Part shown: positions 26,809 to 35,599 of the stretch, one piece after another
How the letters are laid out: the number at the start of each line of letters is the position of its first letter
Numbering within the stretch: position 1 is the stretch's first letter
Origin: Syntrophaceae bacterium
GTDB lineage: Bacteria; Desulfobacterota; Syntrophia; Syntrophales; UBA2192
Direction: 5' to 3'
Length of the DNA: 64,000 bases
NCBI GenBank assembly: GCA_013177795.1
Contig: JABLXY010000001.1
Coordinates: 744,001 to 808,000, forward strand
The notes under the pieces: model-generated
Database searches by the model: none
What the model was told of the DNA's origin: nothing
The model's input: the letters and a program-made list of their open reading frames with translations, nothing else
Translations under genes and position numbers: made by a program

Positions 26809-28566
26809 TCAGGGGGTGTCGTCGCGGTAGGTGGGGAAATAGAGGAACACGGTTGTACCCCGGCCGAGCTGGCTCTCGATCTCCATCCGGCCCCGGTGGG
26901 CCGCCATGAGGTGCTTGACGATGGAAAGTCCGAGCCCCGTCCCCCCCAGCTCCCGGGAACGGGTCTTGTCAACGCGGTAGAAGCGCTCGCCGAGACGTCC
27001 GATCTCGTCACGCGGCACGCCGATGCCCGTGTCCTCGATCCGCACGAGCACCTCGCCGTCCGCCGCCGCCGCGGAGAGCCTCACGCGGCCGCCCGCGGGG
27101 GTGAACTTGACGGCGTTGTCCAGGACATTGATCAGAATCTGGCTCAGCCGGTCCCGGTCGGCCCGGATGGGAGGCAGGCCCTCGGGAATCTCGACGGCCA
27201 GGTCGATTCGCTTCTCCTGTGCCTTGACGTGCAGGATGTTCATGACGCTCTGCACGATCCCGGCCAAGGAGACGCTCTCGAAGCAGAACCGCATCTCGCC
27301 CAGCTCGATGTTCGAGATCGTCAGCAGGTCCTCCACCAGCCGGTTGAGCCGCTCCGCGTGCCGCGAGATCGTGGTCAGGAATTTCTTCGCCGTTTCCCGG
27401 TCCTCGATGGCCCCCTCCTGGAGGGTCTCGACGAAACCCAGGATGGCCGTCAGCGGGGTCTTGATCTCGTGGGTGACGTTGGCCACGAAATCCACCCGCA
27501 TGCGTTCCAGTTTCTTGAGGCGCGTGACATCGTGGAAGACGAGCATGATCTTGCCTTCGCCGCCCGGGACGCCGCGCACGCCGGAGATGGCCACATCGAA
27601 CACGTTCGGGGGCCCCTCGCCGAAGACAATCTCCTGAAAGACGGGCTGGGCGGTCGCGCGGTACTGATCCAGGGCCTTCTGCAGATCGAGGTTGCGGAAC
27701 GCCTCCAGAGGGGTCTTGCCGATGATCTCGCCGTAGCGGTTGCCGACCAGGCTGCGCATCCCCTGGTTGACGGTTTCGATCTTCCCGTCGATGCCCAGCA
27801 GGAGGACCCCGTCCATGGCGCTCGAGAAAGCCGCCTCCACCTTGCCCTTTTCCTCCTGGAGGGCGTCGATCCGCCTCTGGAGCTCCTCGACGATGTAGTT
27901 GATGTTTTCGGCCAGCAGGCCGATCTCGTCCGAGGTTCGGACCAGGAGCTTGCCGGGCGTCTCTCCCCTGCGCAGCCTCTCCGTGAACCGCTCCATCTCG
28001 CGGATCGGCGAGGTGAGGCGCCTGGAAAAGAAGAGGGCCGCCGCGACCGACAGAACCAGGATCACGAGGAAGGACCGCAGGACGAGAGCCGTGAATTCCT
28101 CTACGCTCTTGCGGACCTCGACCAGCGGGCGGGCAAGCCGGATGTACCCCGCAATCCGGTCCCCCTCGCGGATCGGCAGGGCCACGTACTTCATCTCCTC
28201 GCCCACGGCCTGGCTGTAGCGGACGGCCGTGCCCTTTCCCCGCACGCGGGCCTCCTGGATCTCAGGCCGGTCGAAGTGGCTCCCGAGGGTGGTCGCGTCC
28301 CGATCGGTCTCGGCGATGACCGTGCCCTCCCGGTCGATGACGGTCACGCGGGTGCGGGTGATCCTCGCGATCTCATCGGCGCGCTGTGCGACCTCCTTCA
28401 ACGGGGTGAGTTCGACGATGCGTGCGTAGGCGAACAGCTCGGCCTCGATCTGCCGGTCGAGCTTCTCGCGGATCTGGTTCCCGACCAGGACACCCACGAC
28501 CCCGATGGCGATGGCGGCGATCACCAGGTGGGAGCCGAAGATCTTGAGGAAAAGCTTTCCGCGCAT
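26809..28566 (-). CDS. phoR: Phosphate regulon sensor histidine kinase
   Basis: Membrane kinase that phosphorylates PhoB when phosphate is scarce. About 585 aa: membrane helix 1 (residues 8-30), a periplasmic or linker sensor of about 120 residues (ITRTRVTVIDREGTVIAETD), helix 2 (about 165-185), HAMP, a PAS domain (about 245-350), HisKA with FVANVTHEIKTPLTAILGF near residue 370, and HATPase with NVLDNAVKFTPAG, DTGIGVPRDEIGRLGERFYR and GTGLGLSIVKH. The start overlaps the phoU stop (TGATG); a GTG one codon earlier is equally possible. It is last in pstSCAB-phoU-phoR, while its response regulator is divergent at 33,081. Confidence 0.92.
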   Translation of the reverse strand: MRGKLFLKIFGSHLVIAAIAIGVVGVLVGNQIREKLDRQIEAELFAYARIVELTPLKEVAQRADEIARITRTRVTVIDREGTVIAETDRDATTLGSHFDRPEIQEARVRGKGTAVRYSQAVGEEMKYVALPIREGDRIAGYIRLARPLVEVRKSVEEFTALVLRSFLVILVLSVAAALFFSRRLTSPIREMERFTERLRRGETPGKLLVRTSDEIGLLAENINYIVEELQRRIDALQEEKGKVEAAFSSAMDGVLLLGIDGKIETVNQGMRSLVGNRYGEIIGKTPLEAFRNLDLQKALDQYRATAQPVFQEIVFGEGPPNVFDVAISGVRGVPGGEGKIMLVFHDVTRLKKLERMRVDFVANVTHEIKTPLTAILGFVETLQEGAIEDRETAKKFLTTISRHAERLNRLVEDLLTISNIELGEMRFCFESVSLAGIVQSVMNILHVKAQEKRIDLAVEIPEGLPPIRADRDRLSQILINVLDNAVKFTPAGGRVRLSAAAADGEVLVRIEDTGIGVPRDEIGRLGERFYRVDKTRSRELGGTGLGLSIVKHLMAAHRGRMEIESQLGRGTTVFLYFPTYRDDTP

Positions 28567-29288
28567 CACGGCTGCCGCCTTTTCTCGTCATCAGCACTGT
28601 CATCCGCAGCCTCGCCGGGCCACTGGTGCCTCACGTTGATGCCCGTGACCATGTATACGACCATGTCCGCGATGCCCTTGGCGTGATCGGCGATACGCTC
28701 CAGGTTTTTCGAGACCTGCATGATCAGCAGGGCCCGGTGGATCGTGCGGGCATCCTCGAGCATGAAGGTGAGCAGCTCCCGGAAGATCTGCTCGTTGAGG
28801 GTATCGATTTCCGCATCCTTGCGGCGGATGCTGTTGGCAAGCTGGCAGTCCTCCCGCACGAAGGCGTCGAGGCTGCCCCGGATCATCTCGCGGGCGATCT
28901 CCGCCATGCGCGGCAGGTCTATGTACGGTTTGAGCTGGGGCTGCTCGTTGAGGGCCAGGACCCGCTCGGCGATGTTGACGGCCATGTCGCCGATCCGCTC
29001 GAGGTGGCCGTTGATCTTGATGGCCGTCGTGATGAAGCGCAGATCGCGGGCGATGGGCTGACGCAGGGCCAGAAGGCGGATGCACTGCTCCTCGATCTCC
29101 GTGTCGAGCCGGTCGATCTCGGCGTCCCCGTCAATGACCTTCCGGGCCAGGTCCGACTTGCGGTCCAGCAGGGACGCCAGGACGTTTTCGATGGCGTGCT
29201 CCGTGAGGGCTCCCAGATACAGGAGGTTCTGCTTGATGGCCTGCAATTCATTCTCGTAGTGCTGGCTCGTGCGCTTGACTTCTTCCAT
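28566..29288 (-). CDS. phoU: Phosphate transport system regulator PhoU
   Basis: Two-repeat helical protein that couples Pst activity to PhoR and prevents kinase activity when phosphate is plentiful. Length 240 aa. Both PhoU repeats with E/D-x-x-x-D metal motifs are visible: DAEIDRLDTEIEEQCIRLLALRQPIARDLRFI with KINGHLERIGDMAVNIAER, and DAEIDTLNEQIFRELLTFML with VSKNLERIADHAKGIADMVVYMV. It is placed between pstB (25 bp) and phoR (overlap), the classic order. Confidence 0.96.
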   Translation of the reverse strand: MEEVKRTSQHYENELQAIKQNLLYLGALTEHAIENVLASLLDRKSDLARKVIDGDAEIDRLDTEIEEQCIRLLALRQPIARDLRFITTAIKINGHLERIGDMAVNIAERVLALNEQPQLKPYIDLPRMAEIAREMIRGSLDAFVREDCQLANSIRRKDAEIDTLNEQIFRELLTFMLEDARTIHRALLIMQVSKNLERIADHAKGIADMVVYMVTGINVRHQWPGEAADDSADDEKRRQP

Positions 29289-29313
29289 GTCCCGTTCGTC
29301 CCCCTTGCGTGGT

Positions 29314-30084
29314 CTATCCGAATCGTCCCGTGATGTAGTCCTCCGTGTGCTTGACGCGAGGCCGGGTGAAGATGGTCTCGGTCACATCGTATTCTACTAG
29401 CTTGCCGAGGTAGAAAAAGCCGGTCATGTCCGACACCCGGGCGGCCTGCTGCATGTTGTGGGTGACGATGATGATCGTGTACTGCCTCTTCAAGTCCTGG
29501 ATCAGCTCCTCGATCTTCGCCGTCGAGATGGGGTCGAGGGCCGAGGTGGGCTCGTCCATGAGAAGCACGTCGGGCTTCATCGCGAGGGCCCGCGCGATGC
29601 AGAGCCGCTGCTGCTGGCCGCCGGAGAGCATCATGGCCGACTGCCCCAGGATGTCCTTCACCTCGTCCCACAGGACGGCCTGCTTGAGGCTCCACTCCAC
29701 GAGCGCCTCCAGGTCGCTCTTGTTTTTCATGCCCGCAAGCGTCGGCCCGTAGGTGATGTTGTTGAAGATCGACTTCGGGAAGGGGTTGGGCTTCTGGAAG
29801 ACCATCCCGATGCGGCGGCGGATGTCCACGGGGTCGACCTTCGGGTCGTAGATGTCGATGCCCTCGAAGAGGACCTGCCCTTCGACGCGGGTGCCGTCGA
29901 TCAGGTCGTTCATGCGGTTGAGCAGGCGAAGCAGCGTGGACTTCCCGCAGCCCGACGGCCCGATGAGCGCCGTCACCTCGTTGCTGCGGAAGTCCATGGT
30001 GATGTCCGTCAGGGCCTTGAACGCGCCGTAGTAGAAGTTGACGTTTTTCGTCCGGATGATGACCTTGTCTCCCACCGCTACCAC
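29314..30084 (-). CDS. pstB: Phosphate ABC transporter ATP-binding protein
   Basis: ATPase of the high-affinity PstSCAB importer, 256 aa. Walker [17 protein letters not shown] near residue 42, PstB-typical [13 protein letters not shown]-loop [14 protein letters not shown], signature [16 protein letters not shown], and Walker [15 protein letters not shown] are all present, as is the switch His in VTHNMQQA. The start is GTG at 30084 with AGAGG 5 bp upstream; it overlaps the pstA 3' end by 7 bp. The frame stays open far upstream inside pstA, but that part is not coding. Confidence 0.97.
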   Translation of the reverse strand: MVAVGDKVIIRTKNVNFYYGAFKALTDITMDFRSNEVTALIGPSGCGKSTLLRLLNRMNDLIDGTRVEGQVLFEGIDIYDPKVDPVDIRRRIGMVFQKPNPFPKSIFNNITYGPTLAGMKNKSDLEALVEWSLKQAVLWDEVKDILGQSAMMLSGGQQQRLCIARALAMKPDVLLMDEPTSALDPISTAKIEELIQDLKRQYTIIIVTHNMQQAARVSDMTGFFYLGKLVEYDVTETIFTRPRVKHTEDYITGRFG

Positions 30085-30959
30085 CTTTTCCTCTTTCGAA
30101 TGTAACTGCGGATCAGGATTGCGATCAAATCCACGCCCAGCACGAGGGCCACGAGGACGAGCACCGTCCCGTACTGGATCGCCCGCGTCTCCTCGATGTG
30201 CGTGCCCGCCGTCGCCAAGACATAGATGTGGAAGGGGAGCGCCATGACCTCGTCGAAGACCGACGTGGGCAGCTTCGCCGTGTAGAAGGCCGCCGCGGTG
30301 AACATGATGGGCGCCGTCTCGCCCGCCGCGCGGCCGATCCCGAGGATCGACCCCGTGAGGATCCCCGGCAGGGCGTTCGGCAGCACGATGCGGTAGATGG
30401 TCTGCCACTTCGAGACCCCGAGGGCCAGCGAGGCCTCGCGGAAGGTCGCGGGCACCGCCTTGAGGGCCTCCTCGGAGGCGCCGATGATCGTGGGCAGGAT
30501 GAGGAAGCCCAGGGTGAGGGCCCCCGAGAGGATGCAGGAGCCGAACTGGAGGAACACGACGAAGAGCCCCAGGCCGAAGAGCCCGAAGACGATGGAGGGC
30601 ACGCCGGCCAGGCAGTTCACGCCGATGCGGATGATCCGCACCAGAGGGCCCTGCTTGGCGTACTCGCTCAGGTAGATGGCCGACACGATCCCCAGCGGAA
30701 GCGCCACGGAGATGGCCCCGAGCGTGAGGTAGAAGGTGCCGACGATGGCCGGCATGATGCCGCCCTTCGTCATGGAGTCCCGCGGCGGCTCGGTGAGGAA
30801 CTCCCAGCTGATCGCTTCCCAGCCGTGCAGGACGATGTAGACGATGAGCCCCCCCAGGGCGAGCGCGATGAGCGCGGCCGACAGGCGCACGACGGCGAAG
30901 AAGAGGCTCTGCTTGAGATACCTCCATCGAACCGAGGTCTGGGGGATGGCTGTCTGCAT
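30078..30959 (-). CDS. pstA: Phosphate ABC transporter permease PstA
   Basis: Membrane subunit of 293 aa with six helices. The binding-protein-dependent permease loop is [29 protein letters not shown] at about residue 190, and the PstA-specific [16 protein letters not shown] follows. The N-terminal part has a large loop ([25 protein letters not shown]) common to PstA. The ATG at 30959 lies 20 bp after the pstC stop. It pairs with PstC to form the channel. Confidence 0.95.
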   Translation of the reverse strand: MQTAIPQTSVRWRYLKQSLFFAVVRLSAALIALALGGLIVYIVLHGWEAISWEFLTEPPRDSMTKGGIMPAIVGTFYLTLGAISVALPLGIVSAIYLSEYAKQGPLVRIIRIGVNCLAGVPSIVFGLFGLGLFVVFLQFGSCILSGALTLGFLILPTIIGASEEALKAVPATFREASLALGVSKWQTIYRIVLPNALPGILTGSILGIGRAAGETAPIMFTAAAFYTAKLPTSVFDEVMALPFHIYVLATAGTHIEETRAIQYGTVLVLVALVLGVDLIAILIRSYIRKRKRW

Positions 30960-30979
30960 CGTGCGAATCCGTCGCTCTC

Positions 30980-31867
30980 CTACAGGGTCCCGGAGCCCAC
31001 TTCCTTGAACTTGTTGGAAATGTAGTCCGCGACCAGGTTGAAGGCCAGGGTCAGGAAGAACAGGATGATGCCCGTTGCGAACAGGGCGTGATAGTGATCG
31101 CTGCGGAACGGCGCCTCGCCCATCTCGGCGGCGATGGAGGCCGGCATCGGCCTCACCGAGTCGAAGAGGCTCTCGGGGATGGCCGCCGCGCCGCCCGCCA
31201 CCATGAGGACGACCATCGTTTCCCCGATGGCCCGGGCCATGCCCAGGATGACGGCCGTCGAGATGCCCGAAAGGGCCGAAGGGACGATGACGCGCAGGAT
31301 CGTCTCCGATTTCGTGGCGCCGAGGGCATAGGAGGCCTCCTTGAACTCCCGGGGCACGGAGTAGAGCGCGTCCTCGGAGATGCTCGAGATGGTCGGGACG
31401 GCCATCAGTGCCAGCATGATCGAGGCGTTGACGATGTTGAGCCCCGTGGGCAGGTCGAAGGTGTCCTGCAGCCAGGGGGCGAGCACCACCATGCCGAAAA
31501 AGCCCAGGACGACCGAGGGCAGCCCCGCCAGCAGTTCGATGACAGGCTTGGCGATTTCCTTGACGGCCGGGGGTGCGATCTCCGAGATGTAGATGGCCGA
31601 CAGGACGCCCAGGGGGACCGCGATGAGGGTCGAGAAGAACGTGACGATGAAGGAGCCCACGATGAGGGGCCAGATGCCGAACGACGGCGGGCTGAACGTG
31701 GGGTACCACTCGCTGCCGAACAGGAAGTCGCGGACGGGGACATGCTCGAAGATCGGGATCCCCTCGCGGAACAGGAAGGCCACGATGAGCGCCAGGATCA
31801 GGATGGACGCGCTGGCGAAGAGGAAAAAGACCCTCTTGATGATCAGCTCTTTGAACGATCTCGTCAT
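30980..31867 (-). CDS. pstC: Phosphate ABC transporter permease PstC
   Basis: The second channel subunit of the Pst importer, 295 aa with six helices. Family marks are [21 protein letters not shown] near residue 52, [17 protein letters not shown], the EAA-type loop [26 protein letters not shown], and [16 protein letters not shown]. It is separated from pstS by 124 bp containing a strong inverted repeat (31894-31941). Confidence 0.95.
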   Translation of the reverse strand: MTRSFKELIIKRVFFLFASASILILALIVAFLFREGIPIFEHVPVRDFLFGSEWYPTFSPPSFGIWPLIVGSFIVTFFSTLIAVPLGVLSAIYISEIAPPAVKEIAKPVIELLAGLPSVVLGFFGMVVLAPWLQDTFDLPTGLNIVNASIMLALMAVPTISSISEDALYSVPREFKEASYALGATKSETILRVIVPSALSGISTAVILGMARAIGETMVVLMVAGGAAAIPESLFDSVRPMPASIAAEMGEAPFRSDHYHALFATGIILFFLTLAFNLVADYISNKFKEVGSGTL

Positions 31868-31893
31868 GGCCCCGAAGCCCCCGGAATGTGACG

Positions 31894-31941
31894 GCAGGGG
31901 TCAGCCGCTTGCCGCATCGCGTCAAGCGGCTGCTCCCCTGC
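31894..31941 (-). repeat. Strong inverted repeat between pstS and pstC
   Basis: CAGCCGCTTG (31902-31911) pairs perfectly with CAAGCGGCTG (31923-31932), extended by GCAGGGG/CCCCTGC. No T run follows, so it is unlikely to be a full terminator. In this position it probably protects the pstS mRNA 3' end or lets only part of transcription reach pstCAB, giving more binding protein than transporter. Confidence 0.65.
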
Positions 31942-31991
31942 TTTCATACCGCAAAACGATGTCCGTGTAAACGGCCGCCGGCCCTCCGGTT

Positions 31992-32813
31992 CTACTGGAT
32001 GGGCACGAAGCCCTCTTTCTTCACGATCTGCTGGCCTTCCTTGCCCTTGACGAAGTTGAGATAACCGGCCACGGCGCCCTTGGGCTCCCCATCGGTGTAC
32101 ATGTACAGGGGCCTTGCGATCGGGAAGCTGCCGTCCAGGGCCGTCTTGGCGTTTGCGGCCACGCCGTTGACCTTCACGGCCTTCACGCTCTTGTTGACGT
32201 AGCCGATGCCGATGTAGCCGATGGCGTAGCGGTTCTTCGAGACGGCCTGCACGACGGCGCCGCTCGAGGCCTGCAGCTGGGCCCGGGGGCTGACCTTCTC
32301 CTTGTGCAGGACCTTCTCCTGCCAGCTTTCGTAGGTGCCGGAACTCGTGTCGCGGGAGACGACGACGATCTGCATGTCCTTGCCCCCCACTTCCTTCCAG
32401 TTCCGGATCTTGCCCTGGTAGATGAGGCTGAGCTGCTCGATGGTCAGGTCCGAAACGGGGTTCGAGGGATGGACGATGGGCGTCAGCGCGTCGATGGCGA
32501 TCTTGTGCATCACGGGGTTGACGCCCTTGGACTTGGCCAGCTCGATCTCCTCCTTCTTCATCTCGCGCGACGACATCGCGATCTGGGTGGTCTTGTCGAT
32601 CAGGGCCTTGATCCCGTTGCCGGAACCGCCGCCGGAGATGGAGAGGTTGACGTCGGGGTTCTTCTTCATGTACGCCTCCGCCGTGGCCTGGCCGATGGGC
32701 AGGACGGTCGTGGATCCGTTCACCACGATGGTCTCCTTCGCCCATGCGGCCGTGCCCGCGAGCAGGAATGCGCACAACAGGCCTGCGGTGAGGATTCGAA
32801 ACGTTCTCATCAT
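31992..32813 (-). CDS. pstS: Periplasmic phosphate-binding protein PstS
   Basis: Captures phosphate for the Pst importer. The 273-aa precursor has a signal peptide (RTFRILTAGLLCAFLLAGTAAWA, cleavage near residue 25). The mature start IVVNGSTTVLPIGQA and later motifs SGGGSGNGIKAL, SRDTSSGTYESWQEKVL and NRYAIGYIGIGYV supply the phosphate-binding Ser, Thr and Asp residues of the PBP-like family. The ATG at 32813 has GGAGG 6 bp upstream; an adjacent second ATG is also possible. It is the first gene of the pstSCAB-phoU-phoR operon, directly behind a Pho box. Confidence 0.95.
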   Translation of the reverse strand: MMRTFRILTAGLLCAFLLAGTAAWAKETIVVNGSTTVLPIGQATAEAYMKKNPDVNLSISGGGSGNGIKALIDKTTQIAMSSREMKKEEIELAKSKGVNPVMHKIAIDALTPIVHPSNPVSDLTIEQLSLIYQGKIRNWKEVGGKDMQIVVVSRDTSSGTYESWQEKVLHKEKVSPRAQLQASSGAVVQAVSKNRYAIGYIGIGYVNKSVKAVKVNGVAANAKTALDGSFPIARPLYMYTDGEPKGAVAGYLNFVKGKEGQQIVKKEGFVPIQ

Positions 32814-32860
32814 GTGTTGCCTCCTTCGTAAAGTTTCTTGCATTCGATGCAGTCGGGCAA

Positions 32861-32894
32861 ACCATAAGGCCTCATTGTTACAGTTTCATTACAG
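32861..32894 (-). promoter_or_regulatory. pstS: Pho box and -10 of the pstS promoter
   Basis: On the minus strand the direct 11-bp half-sites CTGTAATGAAA (32884-32894) and CTGTAACAATG (32873-32883) lie side by side. The 7-bp core of the second is followed after exactly 10 bp by TATGGT (32861-32866). This is the layout of E. coli pho promoters, where PhoB replaces a -35 element. Confidence 0.8.
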
Positions 32895-32977
32895 TTGCGT
32901 TAAAAATGCATGAAGAGACAGTCGACCGGCCCTCCCCGCATCGGTCCGCATCCCGGGAGGCACGAGGTTTAACACAT

Positions 32978-33022
32978 TCGTAACCCCATCGTCATCAAAC
33001 CGTCATCTCGCCCTTTTATATC
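32978..33022 (+). promoter_or_regulatory. phoB: Pho box (three half-sites) and -10 of the phoB promoter
   Basis: Three 11-bp units, TCGTAACCCCA, TCGTCATCAAA and CCGTCATCTCG, run from 32978 to 33010. The last core is followed after 10 bp by TATATC (33017-33022). It points toward the regulator gene at 33081, so phoB is probably autoactivated. It sits back to back with the pstS Pho box. Confidence 0.75.
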
Positions 33023-33080
33023 TATCGCTTGCCGACCCGTGCGTCACCGGACAGCCATCCGTCATTGAGGGACGATCCAT

Positions 33081-33800
33081 ATGCCCGAGGAAATCCTCAT
33101 CGTCGACGACGAAAGGGACATCGCGGACCTCCTGGCCTACAACCTCGAGCGGGAGGGCTTCGCGACCCGGAAGGCCTACGACGGCGAGCAGGCCCTGGAG
33201 GTGCTGCGGCGCAGCCGGCCTGCCCTCATCCTGCTGGACCTCATGCTGCCGGGCATCCCGGGTCTGGAGGTCTGCCGGCGCATTCGCAAGCACCCGGAGA
33301 CGGCGGACATCCCGACCATCATGCTGACGGCGAAGGGCGACGAGTCGGACAGGGTGCTGGGGCTCGAGACGGGCGCCGACGACTACATCATCAAGCCCTT
33401 CAGCATCAAGGAACTCATCGCCCGAATCCGGGCCGTTCTTCGCCGGGCGGCCGCCGCCGGCGAGGGACCGGGGCAGCCCGAGAGATTCCGGTTCAGGGGC
33501 CTGTCCATCGATTTCCGATCCTACGAGACGAGCATCGACGGCCGGATCATCGACCTGAGCCCCATGGAGTTCAGGCTCCTCACGTTCCTGTGCCGCAGCC
33601 CGGGCCGTGTCTTCAGCCGGGACCAGATCCTCGACCGTGTCTGGGGCATCGACGCCTTCGTCGAGCCCCGAACGGTGGACGTGCAGATCCGGCGGCTCCG
33701 CGCCCGCATCGAGAAGAACCCCGAAAAGCCCGAGTACATCCATACCGTGCGGGGCGTGGGATACAAATTCGCCGAAACGGAGCCGGACGGGCCTTCCTGA
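33081..33800 (+). CDS. phoB: PhoB-type response regulator (phosphate regulon)
   Basis: A 239-aa OmpR/PhoB-family regulator. The receiver domain (residues 1-120) has the acidic pair DDE at 9-11, the phosphoacceptor Asp53 in LLDLMLPG, Thr in MLTAKGDE and Lys in YIIKPF. The winged-helix domain (about 140-235) has LSPMEFRLLTFLCRSPGRVFSRDQILDRVWG and VDVQIRRLRARIEKNP. It is divergent from pstS with Pho boxes in both directions, and PhoR is at the end of the pst operon, so this is the likely cognate PhoB. A second regulator very like it lies at 53,870. Confidence 0.88.
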   Translation: MPEEILIVDDERDIADLLAYNLEREGFATRKAYDGEQALEVLRRSRPALILLDLMLPGIPGLEVCRRIRKHPETADIPTIMLTAKGDESDRVLGLETGADDYIIKPFSIKELIARIRAVLRRAAAAGEGPGQPERFRFRGLSIDFRSYETSIDGRIIDLSPMEFRLLTFLCRSPGRVFSRDQILDRVWGIDAFVEPRTVDVQIRRLRARIEKNPEKPEYIHTVRGVGYKFAETEPDGPS

Positions 33801-33945
33801 AGGGCAGCCCTGAAATCACTCACCGCTTCCCGCGAGAGGGGTGGTCCCTCTGCGGTGGATTTTGCGGGCTCCGGTCGACGACTCCCGAACCCCATCCAGG
33901 ATGCCCCTCGGGACGGCGGGGCGGAGAGAAGCACCGGGCGGGATC

Positions 33946-34524
33946 TTACCGCCGATCCCCGATTTTCGCCGCGATGGCCCGGGTGAACAGGAAAGCGAGA
34001 ATCAGGGAGGGGATTGCGATGATGTAGAGGGTCAGGAAGAAAACCCGGTAGAAGTGGTCGAGCGACGCATCGACCCGGGCCAGGGACCGGGACAGGCGTA
34101 TGTAGCCCGTGACCCGGCCGTTTTCTTTCTTGGCCAAGGCGACGTAGAGCATATTCTGGCGAAGCGAGTTGCTGAACCGCGAGGCCTTGCCGCTTCCCGT
34201 TTCCTGCGCCTGACGGATCTCAGGACGGTCAAGGTGGCTGTCCATCATCGCAACGTCCGCCTCGGAGTCGGCCGTGACACGGCCCGCCGCATCCACGAGG
34301 GTCAGCCTGACGTTCAGGGCGGACGCGATCTCCGGGACCCTCTGCTGGAGGCTGTCATCGGGCAGCACGGCGAGGGTTTTCGCCATCGAGAGCATCTCCT
34401 CCTCAATGCCCCTCGTCATGAGCTCCGCGATCCGCGGGGTGAGGAAAAAATCGAGAACGGCCAGGGACAGCAGGATCAACACGAGATAGGATGCGAACAC
34501 CTTGAGGAAAAGCATGCGCTTCAT
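33946..34524 (-). CDS. Truncated PhoR-like sensor: input module without kinase
   Basis: A 192-aa protein matching the N-terminal part of the PhoR at 26,809: membrane helix (LKVFASYLVLILLSLAVLDFFL), sensor core (ALNVRLTLVDAAGRVTADSE and DSHLDRPEIRQAQ), YIRLSRSLARVDASL, and a second membrane helix (FFLTLYIIAIPSLILAFLFTRAI). The frame stops just after helix 2, before HAMP, HisKA and ATPase. No kinase remnant is seen in the 145 bp to phoB on this strand. It is either a decayed phoR copy or a stand-alone sensor that pairs with full PhoR. It is convergent with phoB. Confidence 0.7.
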   Translation of the reverse strand: MKRMLFLKVFASYLVLILLSLAVLDFFLTPRIAELMTRGIEEEMLSMAKTLAVLPDDSLQQRVPEIASALNVRLTLVDAAGRVTADSEADVAMMDSHLDRPEIRQAQETGSGKASRFSNSLRQNMLYVALAKKENGRVTGYIRLSRSLARVDASLDHFYRVFFLTLYIIAIPSLILAFLFTRAIAAKIGDRR

Positions 34525-34618
34525 TTTCTCACCCCTGCCGTCCTGTCGTGCATGCGCACACCTTAATCGGAAACGCCGACTTTTTCAAACGAAAACAGGC
34601 CACCCCGGGTCGCTTGCC

Positions 34619-34674
34619 GTGTCATCAAACTTTAACCCTCCCGTCATCGCCCCGTAACACGGGCGGTCTATACC
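34619..34674 (+). promoter_or_regulatory. phnC: Pho box (four half-sites) and -10 of the phn operon promoter
   Basis: Four 11-bp units lie in phase: GTGTCATCAAA, CTTTAACCCTC, CCGTCATCGCC and CCGTAACACGG (34619-34662). The last core is followed after 10 bp by TATACC (34669-34674), about 65 bp before phnC. This puts the C-P lyase operon under PhoB, as in E. coli. Confidence 0.75.
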
Positions 34675-34738
34675 TCACCCCGTCACGCATCTTCCGGGGC
34701 GCCCCGGGAGAGCGAATGCACGCCGAACGGGGGTTCCC

Positions 34739-35557
34739 ATGGTCCAGATCGAAGCGCGCTCCCTGGCACTGGGCTACGGCAGGCGGACGGTCCTGCCCGA
34801 CGTCAACCTCAAGATCCGCAAGGGCGAGTTCGTCAGCATCATCGGCTGCTCGGGCGCCGGGAAATCGACCCTGCTCATGTCGCTCAACGCCGGCGTGCGC
34901 ATCTTCGGCGGCGAGCTCCACGTCCTGGGCGAGCCGGTGCACCGGATCTCCAACTCCGCCCTCAAGCGGCTCCGCGCCCGGATCGGGACCATCTTCCAGA
35001 GCTTCAACCTCGTCAAGCGCCTCACCGTCGTCGACAACATCGCCAGCGGGATGCTCGGCCGGATGTACCTGCTGCCCGCGATGATCAAGTACTACACGCC
35101 GCGCCAGTACGACCGGATCTGGGAGTACATGCGCATCGTCGGCATCGAGGCCGCGGCCCTGCAGCGCTGCGACCAGCTCTCGGGGGGGCAGATGCAGCGC
35201 GTGGCCATCGCCCGGGCCCTGGCCCAGGAGCCCGAGATGATCCTGGCCGACGAGCCGATCTCGTCGCTCGACCCCGTGAGCGCCCGGCGCGTCATGGACA
35301 CCCTCAAGGCGGTCAACGAGAGATACCGCATCACCATCGTCTCCAACCTGCACCAGCTCGACTACGCCCGGGACTACTGCACGCGCATCCTCGGGATGCG
35401 CGACGGCCGGATCGTCTTCGACGGCGCCCCGGCGGCCCTGACCGACGCCGCCGTGCGGGAGATCTACAACGGGGCCGGCGCGCACGAAAGCGAGAAGAGC
35501 CCCGAGAGAGCATTCGTCTGCCGCCCCTTCGCACCCGGGGCGGTCGTGAACGCCTGA
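34739..35557 (+). CDS. phnC: Phosphonate ABC transporter ATP-binding protein
   Basis: ATPase of the PhnCDE importer, 272 aa. Walker A IGCSGAGKSTLLMSLN near residue 36, the PhnC-like GTIFQSFNLVKRLTVVDNIASGMLGR, signature LSGGQMQRVAIARALAQEP and Walker B MILADEPISSLDP are visible. The switch region SNLHQLDYARDYC is the PhnC form, with His in NLHQ. It is the first gene of a long operon in which most downstream junctions overlap or nearly touch. Transcription is expected from the Pho box at 34619-34674. Confidence 0.95.
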   Translation: MVQIEARSLALGYGRRTVLPDVNLKIRKGEFVSIIGCSGAGKSTLLMSLNAGVRIFGGELHVLGEPVHRISNSALKRLRARIGTIFQSFNLVKRLTVVDNIASGMLGRMYLLPAMIKYYTPRQYDRIWEYMRIVGIEAAALQRCDQLSGGQMQRVAIARALAQEPEMILADEPISSLDPVSARRVMDTLKAVNERYRITIVSNLHQLDYARDYCTRILGMRDGRIVFDGAPAALTDAAVREIYNGAGAHESEKSPERAFVCRPFAPGAVVNA

Positions 35558-35599
35558 CCCGACAGCAGGGTCGCCCACCATCAAGAAGGAGGAAACCCC

